A stretch of DNA of 19,860 bases from JBAZCO01 sp041654915. Lineage in GTDB: Bacteria > Bacillota > Clostridia > Christensenellales > DTU072. The translations under genes and the position numbers were made by a program. Below the pieces are notes generated by a model that saw only the letters and a program-made list of their open reading frames with translations, was not told the origin of the DNA and ran no database searches. The stretch is from NCBI GenBank assembly GCA_041654915.1, contig JBAZCO010000021.1, positions 1-19,860 on the forward strand, written 5' to 3'. Shown in pieces: positions 8,327-15,335 of the stretch (its first letter is position 1; each line of letters opens with the position of its first letter).

Positions 8327-9847
8327 ATGGATAAGAGAAACTTTTTTACAAGTAAGTCATTTAAACTTGTTTTAGCTATTATCATAGTGTTCGTAATATC
8401 TAGCACAAGCGCAATTGTGCTTATTGTTAATTCCGACCGCATTATCAGGACGCCTCGCCAAGTGTTAATCGAATACCTAGAAGGTTTGCGTGACAAGGAT
8501 ATTCACAAGGTAGCGGGGGCAATACACCCAATAGGCTCTCCCCAATACGAAACTTTTTTGGCGCAGGGTGATGACTATTTTTTAATCGCAAGCTACGAAC
8601 AGTTTGGAGAAATAGCAGAATTTAATATATTTAATAAAGTCAACCAACATAGTACAACTACCGCTAATATTAGCTATACAGTTAAAGATAGCTATAACAA
8701 CGACAACGAATTCAGAATGGTTGTGTCATTTAGCAAATATAATGGACAATGGTACTTAACTAATGATATAGCAACCTATACCAACTATGGACCGCCCTCC
8801 GGACCTCCTGGTACAGATAACCCAACCCCTACTCCCCCTCCTCCCCCCAACACCACACCCCACACTCTTACCAATGCGCAAAAGGCAGAATATAACACGG
8901 GCGGTAACAATAGTATTTATAAGCAGCATACAGTTCCGCACGGCGAACATGTTACACACGAAACTTTCCGTGAATGCAAGTACCTAAACGAAATCGTCCT
9001 GCCAATAAATATTACCTTTATTGACCCTACTTGGTTTTATGATTGTGAAAACCTTGTGGCAATAACCTTTTCGGGTACATCCCAGACCCTTGCCTCGGTA
9101 GACGGAGTTATTTATAATAAAGATAAAACCGTGCTAATATATTTCCCCCGTGGCAAAGGCGAAGTTGCAGGCTCTCCTCAAGGTGAGTTTCATATTCCTA
9201 ACGGTGTTGCAACAATATCCCAATCCGCGTTTAGCCATTACAGCGGTCAAATCAAAAAGGTAGTCTTCCCTCAAACGGTAAAAACAATTGAGACAGATGT
9301 TTTCTTCCGCTCTTTTAACACCTTTGACAGCCAAGTTATTCTTAACGAAGGGTTGGAAACAATAGGCGCTAGAGCCTTTCAAGAAACGCAAATTGCAAAC
9401 ATTGCACTACCCAGCACTGTTACTGCTATCGGTGCGGAAACTTTCAAAAAGGCTCAAGGCTTATACTCTTTAACTATACCTCAAAATAGCCAACTCAAGG
9501 CTATCGGATACGCTGCCTTTGAAGGAGCAACCAACCTTACTAGCATATATATCCCACAAGGGGTTACTAAAATCGATAATTGGACATTTGACGGATGTAT
9601 AAACTTAAACGAAATCAATTTGCATAATGATATAAAATCAATAGGAATGTTCGCATTTAGGGAATGCAAAAGCTTGTCGGAACTATATATACCACGCAAT
9701 ATTACTGATATTGGCAAAGGCGCTTTCCATACTGCCAACCAACTAACACTTAGCATAGAAGTTTCTGCCAAACCTGCGGGGTGGCATTCAAGTTGGGACT
9801 ATGGTATGCTTAAACCTCCTATCTGGAATGTTGCACCTCCAAAATAA
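8327..9847 (+). CDS. LRR array gene 4: anchored NTF2-like + Pro-rich linker + BspA-type LRR protein
   Basis: This 506-residue paralogue has a membrane anchor at about 12-34 and an NTF2-like domain at about 43-145 (HPIGSPQY, GQWYL). Unlike its siblings it then has a Pro/Thr/Gly-rich linker at about 155-178 with a run of five prolines. The linker marks the boundary between the two extracytoplasmic domains. About ten BspA-type LRRs follow, with the DGVIYNKDK insert, ending in the cap PAGWHSSWD...PIWN. The ATG start directly follows the promoter and has no ribosome site. It opens the second transcription unit. Its last ~170 bases and the 17-base junction that follows are nearly identical to the end of gene 5. 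Confidence 0.85.
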   Translation: MDKRNFFTSKSFKLVLAIIIVFVISSTSAIVLIVNSDRIIRTPRQVLIEYLEGLRDKDIHKVAGAIHPIGSPQYETFLAQGDDYFLIASYEQFGEIAEFNIFNKVNQHSTTTANISYTVKDSYNNDNEFRMVVSFSKYNGQWYLTNDIATYTNYGPPSGPPGTDNPTPTPPPPPNTTPHTLTNAQKAEYNTGGNNSIYKQHTVPHGEHVTHETFRECKYLNEIVLPINITFIDPTWFYDCENLVAITFSGTSQTLASVDGVIYNKDKTVLIYFPRGKGEVAGSPQGEFHIPNGVATISQSAFSHYSGQIKKVVFPQTVKTIETDVFFRSFNTFDSQVILNEGLETIGARAFQETQIANIALPSTVTAIGAETFKKAQGLYSLTIPQNSQLKAIGYAAFEGATNLTSIYIPQGVTKIDNWTFDGCINLNEINLHNDIKSIGMFAFRECKSLSELYIPRNITDIGKGAFHTANQLTLSIEVSAKPAGWHSSWDYGMLKPPIWNVAPPK

Positions 9848-9864
9848 TCGTCAATTTATTGATT

Positions 9865-11394
9865 ATGAAAAAACTATCTCAACTGTTTAGCAAAAAAAAC
9901 TTGATTGTTTTTTTAAGTGTAATTCTTATACTTGCAATCACAGGCGCAAGTGCGGGTATTATCATTGCTAATTCCGATGAGATTGTAAAAAACCATCAAG
10001 GACAAAAGCTAGTACTTCAGCAATGCTTTGAGGGAATATATCAAAAGGATATCAACAAAATTCTCACATCCTTTTACCCCGAAGATTCCCCCGAATATTA
10101 TGATTTTTATGATTTTATCGACGAAAACCAAGATACCTTGTTAATGGACAATCCGCCTTACGGCACGATTAAAGAGTTTGTACTACACAACGGCGCAAAC
10201 TATAATCAAACCGAGGCGGATGTTCATTTTGTGCTTACCGCTAAAGACGGCAGAGAGAACGATTACCGAACGGTGATAAATTTCGTCAAGCGGCAAGGGG
10301 TTTGGTTTTTGGAAACGGATAATCTGGCAAAAATAATCGGTTTTTTAAAGAATATGGAGCCTCAAGAACATCATAATGACAATGTACCGAATATCCCGCA
10401 GCCGACTACCACTCTTCTTGAATTAACACCCTTGGAACAAATAAAATACAGCACTCCCGACGGATACAAAACCTATACCGTTAGTGAGGACAAACATATT
10501 GATGGCCACACCTTTTGGAATTGCACACACTTGCACGAAGTGATTTTACCAAGCAATACAAACAATATAGACCCATCTTGGTTTGCAAACAATAACAGCC
10601 TTGTTGCCGTGACTTTCGACGGTGAATCCGACCTCTTTACTTCGGTAGACGGTATTGTATATAGTAAAGATATGACTGTTCTCCACCTTTTTCCAAGGGG
10701 AAAAGGTACGGCAAAAGGCTCTCCTCAAGGTGAGTTTCACATCCCCGACACGATTACCACCATAGGAGGCGGCGCTTTTGCTAATTATAGCGGGCAAATT
10801 GATAAAATTGTTTTTCCCGCATCTGTAAAGACTATTATGTCGGGTGCATTCTATAACACATTTAGCAATATGGATGCTCAACTAATCCTAAATCAAGGAT
10901 TGGAAATAATAAGCAATAACGCTTTTGCCTCTAGCCGTCTTTTTAAAATTACAATTCCGCAAAGTGTAACCGAGATAGGTGAAGAAGCTTTTATGAATGC
11001 ATTCAATCTGCACGAAATCATAATCCCCGAGGACAGCGCCTTGCAAACTATCGGCTTTGCCGCATTTGACGGAGCAACTAATCTATATAGCATATATATT
11101 CCGCAAGGGGTTACCAAAATTGAAAATTGGACATTTGACAGCTGTTATTACTTGAGTGAAATCACCTTGCACGATAACATAGAATCAATAGGAATGTTCG
11201 CATTTAGAGGATGCGAAAGTTTGTCGGAACTATATATATCACGCAATATTACTGATATTGGCAAAGGCGCTTTCCATTCTGCCGCCCAACTAACACTTAG
11301 CATAGAAGTTTCTGCCAAACCTGAGGGTTGGCATTCAAGTTGGGACTTAGGTATGCTTGCGCCCCCTATCTGGAATGTTGCACCTCCAAAATAA
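9865..11394 (+). CDS. LRR array gene 5: anchored NTF2-like + BspA-type LRR protein
   Basis: This 509-residue paralogue has an anchor at about 12-35, an NTF2-like domain (SFYPEDSPEYY; GVWFL), BspA-type LRRs, and the cap PEGWHSSWD...PIWN. A TTG at 9859 is in frame, but ATG at 9865 aligns with the MKK start of gene 6. No Shine-Dalgarno site is visible in the 17-base gap after gene 4, so translation may rely on re-initiation after the upstream stop. The protein shares its N-terminal anchor sequence closely with gene 6 and its C-terminal end closely with gene 4, a mosaic pattern. Confidence 0.85.
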   Translation: MKKLSQLFSKKNLIVFLSVILILAITGASAGIIIANSDEIVKNHQGQKLVLQQCFEGIYQKDINKILTSFYPEDSPEYYDFYDFIDENQDTLLMDNPPYGTIKEFVLHNGANYNQTEADVHFVLTAKDGRENDYRTVINFVKRQGVWFLETDNLAKIIGFLKNMEPQEHHNDNVPNIPQPTTTLLELTPLEQIKYSTPDGYKTYTVSEDKHIDGHTFWNCTHLHEVILPSNTNNIDPSWFANNNSLVAVTFDGESDLFTSVDGIVYSKDMTVLHLFPRGKGTAKGSPQGEFHIPDTITTIGGGAFANYSGQIDKIVFPASVKTIMSGAFYNTFSNMDAQLILNQGLEIISNNAFASSRLFKITIPQSVTEIGEEAFMNAFNLHEIIIPEDSALQTIGFAAFDGATNLYSIYIPQGVTKIENWTFDSCYYLSEITLHDNIESIGMFAFRGCESLSELYISRNITDIGKGAFHSAAQLTLSIEVSAKPEGWHSSWDLGMLAPPIWNVAPPK

Positions 11395-11412
11395 TCGTCA
11401 AATCTATTAATT

Positions 11413-12918
11413 ATGAAAAAACCATTTAAATTGTTTAGCAAAAAATACTTTATTGTTTTTTTAAGTGTAATTCTTGCACTTGGAATCATAGGCGCAAGTG
11501 CGGCTATCATCTTGTCCAATTCCGATGATATTGTAAAAAACTTTCAAGGGCAAAAACTTGCCTTAGAACTATGTTTTGCCGGATTGTACGAAGAGGATAT
11601 TGCCAAAGTCGCCGAATCTACCTACCCCAAAGATTCTCCCGAATACTATAACTACATCGAACAAAACAGAGATACATTGTTTGTTGAAAATATGCCCTTG
11701 TGTACGATTACAGAGTTTGCAGTATACAGCGGCGCAGACCATAAGCACACCGAGGCAGAAGCTTCGTTTACTGTGCGTCATACTTTTGGCAACGAAGGAG
11801 AGCAGTACTTAGAGGTATGTTTTGTTAAACATAACGGCAAATGGTACTTGACTCCAGAAGTTTTGCCAAGCATAATCGGGGCGGTTAATCCCATATCGCA
11901 AGGCGGCGTAGCAAATCACGCTCCAAATACCACCCCCCTTGTGCTAACCTCAGCAGAAAAACTTGCCTATAGCACAGGTGGTGGCTACAAAACCCACACC
12001 GTAGGCCAAGACCACTATGTCAACAACCAAACTTTTGAGGGCTGTACCAACCTCCACGAAATAATATTGCCTAGCAATACGCAGGAGATTCGTTCGGAAT
12101 TTTTCGCCGACTGCAGTAGTCTTGTTGCCGTGTCTTTTGATGATGAGTCCGACCTCTTTACCTCAATAGACGGTGTGCTGTATAACAAAGATGTGACAAA
12201 ACTAATTTACTTCCCTCGTGGGAAAGGTGTGGTAAATACAATTCCTCAAGACGAGTTCCACATTCCCAATACCGTCATAGCAATAGAGGGTTGGGCGTTT
12301 TTTAACTACAACGGTCAGCTTAAAAAAATTGTCTTTCCTGCCTCAATAAAAACGGTTCCGCAGGGTGCATTTTATGGCGCATTTAGCACTTCAAGTACCC
12401 AAGTGCTCTTAAATGAAGGGTTGAAAAAAATAGATACTTTTGCGTTTGCTTATAGCTTTATCCAAAGCATTAACATCCCCAAAAGTGTGATAGAAATAAA
12501 TGTAGAAGCCTTTGTAGGCGCATCCACTCTGCACAATGTCATCATCCCCGAGGACAGCGCATTGCAAACTATCGGCTCTGCCGCATTTAACGGAGCAAAT
12601 AATTTATATAGCATATATATTCCGCAAGGGGTTACCAAAATTGAAAATTGGGCATTTGACGGATGCCATAATTTGAGCGAAATCACTCTGCCCGAAAATA
12701 TAGAATCAATAGGAATGTTTGCTTTTAGGGATTGTTATAACTTGATTGAACTTACACTACCAAGCAGTATAAAATATATTGGAAAAGGCGCTTTTTGCGG
12801 TAATAATATATTAACACTACACATAAACTTTTCCTCTCAACCCCCAAGTTGGCATAAGAATTGGGACTACGGGCTACGCATTCCCGCTGTTTGGGATACT
12901 ATAACTCCAAGTTCATAA
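11413..12918 (+). CDS. LRR array gene 6: anchored NTF2-like + BspA-type LRR protein
   Basis: This 501-residue last paralogue has an anchor at about 12-35, an NTF2-like domain (TYPKDSPEYY; GKWYL), BspA-type LRRs with the DGVLYNKD insert, and a diverged cap PPSWHKNWD...AVWD. It starts at ATG 11413, 18 bases after the stop of gene 5. The junction is nearly the same as between genes 4 and 5 and also lacks a ribosome site. It is the most diverged of genes 4-6 in the last repeats. Its final 20 bases overlap the end of the amidohydrolase on the other strand. Confidence 0.85.
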   Translation: MKKPFKLFSKKYFIVFLSVILALGIIGASAAIILSNSDDIVKNFQGQKLALELCFAGLYEEDIAKVAESTYPKDSPEYYNYIEQNRDTLFVENMPLCTITEFAVYSGADHKHTEAEASFTVRHTFGNEGEQYLEVCFVKHNGKWYLTPEVLPSIIGAVNPISQGGVANHAPNTTPLVLTSAEKLAYSTGGGYKTHTVGQDHYVNNQTFEGCTNLHEIILPSNTQEIRSEFFADCSSLVAVSFDDESDLFTSIDGVLYNKDVTKLIYFPRGKGVVNTIPQDEFHIPNTVIAIEGWAFFNYNGQLKKIVFPASIKTVPQGAFYGAFSTSSTQVLLNEGLKKIDTFAFAYSFIQSINIPKSVIEINVEAFVGASTLHNVIIPEDSALQTIGSAAFNGANNLYSIYIPQGVTKIENWAFDGCHNLSEITLPENIESIGMFAFRDCYNLIELTLPSSIKYIGKGAFCGNNILTLHINFSSQPPSWHKNWDYGLRIPAVWDTITPSS

Positions 12919-13705
12919 ACTTTACCGCATTGGTGTAGAGTATCTTTTCCAAAGTTTGGGACGGCAGTCCAAGGGCTTTTATTCTATTTAACTCTCCCTT
13001 ATAATCCCACATTGGGTAGTCAGTGCCAAACATAAACCTATCCGCTCCCAAATAATCTATTATCTCTTTAGCCCTATCCTTATCCAAAAACTCAAGGGTG
13101 GACGATGTATCAAAAAACACATTAGGTGTTTCCTCGTACCCCTCCGCATACTCCCACTCCGACCACCCTCCAAAGTGTGCGGCAATAAACCTTAGGTGCG
13201 GATATCTTTTTGCCGCCTGCATCATCTTGAGCGGGCTGCTAAAGTTTTTTCTCTTATCCCCTGTGTGCATTTGTATGGGAAGTGAGCCATCCAAGCAATC
13301 TAGTATCTTGCCCGCCGCATCCCCGTCTATACTAAATTCTTGAAAATCTGGATGCAGCTTTATCCCCTTTATGCCCATTTCTTTCAACCTATTTAGTTCG
13401 TTTTTTATGTTTTGCTTTGTCATATCGGGGTGCAAGGTTGCAAAGGGCAAAAACAGCTTATCTTTTGCCGCCTCTCTTGCAACAAAAGTGTTTATGGACT
13501 CCACTTGCCTTGCCAAAGTCGCAACCGAATGTACTACGACTTTAACAACTCCCGCCTCCTCTGCCAAGCTTTTCAAGTTGGCAACTGTGCCTTCTTTATT
13601 TGCCATTGGCAAATCATAAAACTCTTTAATAGCATTTACCGCTTTTGCGGCAATCTTATCGGGATAAATATGAGCGTGCATATCAATAATTTTAACTGAT
13701 GTCAT
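12899..13705 (-). CDS. Amidohydrolase (PF04909-type, metal-dependent TIM barrel)
   Basis: This 268-residue cytosolic enzyme belongs to the amidohydrolase_2 family, which covers hydrolases and decarboxylases; the substrate cannot be told. The metal-site motifs are in the expected order: DMHAH (H10, H12), GIKGIKLHPDF (K116, H118), QMHTG (H147), AAHFGG (H177) and FGTDYPMWD (D229). The length is normal for the family. The start is ATG at 13703-13705. The ribosome site is weak: GAAGG about 12 bases upstream. It converges on array gene 6 with a 20-base overlap and no terminator in between, so read-through or antisense effects are possible. It forms no operon with its neighbours. Confidence 0.88.
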   Translation of the reverse strand: MTSVKIIDMHAHIYPDKIAAKAVNAIKEFYDLPMANKEGTVANLKSLAEEAGVVKVVVHSVATLARQVESINTFVAREAAKDKLFLPFATLHPDMTKQNIKNELNRLKEMGIKGIKLHPDFQEFSIDGDAAGKILDCLDGSLPIQMHTGDKRKNFSSPLKMMQAAKRYPHLRFIAAHFGGWSEWEYAEGYEETPNVFFDTSSTLEFLDKDRAKEIIDYLGADRFMFGTDYPMWDYKGELNRIKALGLPSQTLEKILYTNAVKFMNLEL

Positions 13706-13746
13706 CTTAAAAGTCTGCCTTCTCTATAAGTACTAATCTAGCACCC

Positions 13747-13776
13747 ATTATACTCCACTTAACCTCTCCAAAGCAA
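13747..13776 (-). promoter_or_regulatory. Promoter of the amidohydrolase gene
   Basis: Minus strand: -35 TTGCTT at 13776-13771, an 18-base spacer, and consensus TATAAT at 13752-13747. The leader to the ATG at 13705 would be about 35 bases. Confidence 0.6.
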
Positions 13777-13846
13777 TCATTCCCAAAGCAAAACCCAACT
13801 TTCCCCTCAAAATACAACAGCCCGCAATAATCTTTTTACAATTCAC

Positions 13847-13875
13847 TTGCCTAACCCGCCCAAAAATGATAGAAT
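13847..13875 (+). promoter_or_regulatory. Promoter of tRNA-Ser
   Basis: A -35 TTGCCT lies at 13847-13852, followed by a 17-base spacer and TAGAAT at 13870-13875. Transcription should start near 13882, about eight bases before the mature tRNA 5' end. Confidence 0.65.
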
Positions 13876-13889
13876 ATTCAAGCAAATAC

Positions 13890-13981
13890 GGAGAGATGGC
13901 AGAGTTCGGTTGAATGCGCTCGACTCGAAATCGAGTGAGCTGGGGACAGCTCCGTGGGTTCAAATCCCACTTTCTCCGCCA
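13890..13981 (+). tRNA. tRNA-Ser (anticodon CGA)
   Basis: A 92-base class II tRNA. The acceptor stem GGAGAGA (13890-13896) pairs with TTTCTCC, with one G-U pair. The discriminator is G, and CCA is encoded at 13979-13981. The anticodon stem CTCGA/TCGAG holds the loop CTCGAAA, giving anticodon CGA, which reads UCG serine codons. A long variable arm (GAGCTGGGGACAGCTC region) and a T-loop GGTTCAAATCC complete the serine type. Confidence 0.97.
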
Positions 13982-13983
13982 CC

Positions 13984-14033
13984 AAAACCCTAAATCGAAC
14001 TTGCCGAAATAGGCAGGGATTTAGGGTTTTTTT
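13984..14033 (+). terminator. Rho-independent terminator after tRNA-Ser
   Basis: The arms AAACCCTAAATC and GATTTAGGGTTT pair perfectly, with a second inner stem TGCC/GGCA. The hairpin is followed by a run of seven T. It lies directly after the tRNA CCA end. Confidence 0.92.
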
Positions 14034-14200
14034 ATGCCTTTTACATATAAAGAAAGTTTTTGCGCTAGATAGCAATTTTTAAAGGTCTATAAAAACTATC
14101 GGCTTTTTTGCTTTTTGGGCGTATTTATATAGTCATAATGTTCCGCAGCTTTTTGGATGTTACTGTGGCTATTTTTAGGCAGATAAAGCAAAAATAATGA

Positions 14201-14250
14201 TACCTAAATTAGCAAGGTGTCCTTGGATTTGGACCTTGATTATTTAGGTA
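14201..14250. repeat. Long imperfect palindrome upstream of the sbcD-like gene
   Basis: The left arm is 14201-14222 (TACCTAAATTAG...GTGTCC) and the right arm is 14231-14250 (GGACCTTG...TTTAGGTA). An 8-base loop separates them, and only a few positions fail to pair. The right arm contains the -35 box of the downstream gene, so the palindrome could be an operator. It is not followed by a T run, so a terminator is unlikely. The rest of 14034-14200 shows no gene. Confidence 0.7.
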
Positions 14251-14264
14251 GAATATGGTAGCAT
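14236..14264 (+). promoter_or_regulatory. Promoter of the sbcD-like gene, predicted leaderless
   Basis: A -35 TTGATT lies at 14236-14241, followed by a 17-base spacer, TAGCAT at 14259-14264, six bases, then ATG at 14271. The geometry is the same as at the two array promoters. TAGAAT at 14249-14254 is an alternative -10 but has no well-placed -35. Confidence 0.5.
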
Positions 14265-14270
14265 TGAATT

Positions 14271-15335
14271 ATGAAAATTATACATTGTGCAGATATTCAT
14301 ATTGGCTCAGCGCTACAAAATATATCGGCGGAAAAATCTAAGATAAGAAAGCGTGAGATTGTTGATACATTTATTAGAATGCTTGATTATGCAGGGGAGC
14401 TTAGCGTGGATGTTGTGGTAATTGCCGGTGACCTATTTGATTTTAGAAAAATTGCACGACAGATTAGGAAAGAAGTGCTGCAAGCGATTGCTACTCACCC
14501 TAGTATTAGCTTTTTGTATCTAACAGGCAATCACGACTATCAGTTGGTTTTTGATGACGGCGACTTGCTTATGCCCGATAACTTGTTTTTATTTGATGAG
14601 CCTAGTTGGCAATATTACCACTACAATCGTGTTTGCATTGGCGGCATAGATATTTCGCAGCAGACGGGATACGGATTTTATGAGCAGTTAAGGTTTGATA
14701 AAGATAAATTTAATATTGCCGTTATGCACGGCAGTTTGCAAAAAATTCAACTTGAGAGATTGAGAGGAAAACACATAGACTATCTTGCGCTTGGCGATAT
14801 TCACCAACCCGATATTGATGCCAAAAAGTTGGATATGCGTGGCATATATGGTTACAGCGGTTGCTTGGAGGGACGGGGATATGACGAAGTGGGGGAGAGA
14901 GGGTTTGTTTTGCTGGAGATAAACAACGGCAAACTAAACCGTAAGTTTGTTCCATTTGCAAAAAGGCAATATTTTTTGGTGGAAGTGGATATCACGGGGC
15001 TTGATACCCATACCAAAATTGATAATATAATACAATCTAAAACACGGGGGATTGACAAGGAAAATATTGTAAAGGTGGAACTAGTTGGCAAGCGCAATGC
15101 GGACACTCAAATAGAGAGAGAAAACCTTGAATTAAAGCTAAAAGAGCGGTTTTTTGACGGCAAAGTAAAGGACAACTCTATATTGGATATGGCATCGGTT
15201 AACTTTGACAACGAGATATCTTTGCACAGTGAGTTTATAAAATTGGTGCAAGACTCTGACCTTGACGGCACTCAAAAAGACAGGGTGGTTGAATACGGCA
15301 TAAAAGCTTTGTTGGGCGAGGCGATTGACTTATGA
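14271..15335 (+). CDS. SbcD/YhaO-like DNA repair exonuclease (Mre11-type metallophosphoesterase)
   Basis: This 354-residue protein is the Mn-dependent nuclease half of an Mre11/Rad50-type complex that trims DNA ends and opens hairpins. The phosphoesterase motifs are in order: ADIH (D8, H10), GDLFD (D54), GNHD (N87, H88, D89), VMHG (H153) and GDIHQP. The last motif has Asp176 where the family normally has His (GHxH), with His178 kept. The length and the LALGDIHQP context fit the YhaO group of Firmicutes better than classical SbcD. The start is ATG at 14271, at the predicted transcription start. Its TGA stop overlaps the next ATG (ATGA at 15332-15335), so it is co-translated with the ATPase. 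Confidence 0.9.
   Translation: MKIIHCADIHIGSALQNISAEKSKIRKREIVDTFIRMLDYAGELSVDVVVIAGDLFDFRKIARQIRKEVLQAIATHPSISFLYLTGNHDYQLVFDDGDLLMPDNLFLFDEPSWQYYHYNRVCIGGIDISQQTGYGFYEQLRFDKDKFNIAVMHGSLQKIQLERLRGKHIDYLALGDIHQPDIDAKKLDMRGIYGYSGCLEGRGYDEVGERGFVLLEINNGKLNRKFVPFAKRQYFLVEVDITGLDTHTKIDNIIQSKTRGIDKENIVKVELVGKRNADTQIERENLELKLKERFFDGKVKDNSILDMASVNFDNEISLHSEFIKLVQDSDLDGTQKDRVVEYGIKALLGEAIDL

Noticed and set aside
8787..8987. Plus-strand proline-rich frame of 66 codons
   Set aside because: It is an out-of-frame shadow of the Pro-rich linker of array gene 4.
13878..14075. Minus-strand open frame of 65 codons
   Set aside because: It crosses the tRNA-Ser and its terminator in antisense. Its apparent protein is a translation of structural RNA, a common false gene.
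15332..15335. Mollicute-type genetic code (TGA as Trp), suggested by the AT-rich, surface-protein-rich content
   Set aside because: TGA ends the sbcD-like gene in an ATGA overlap, and tryptophans are encoded by TGG.
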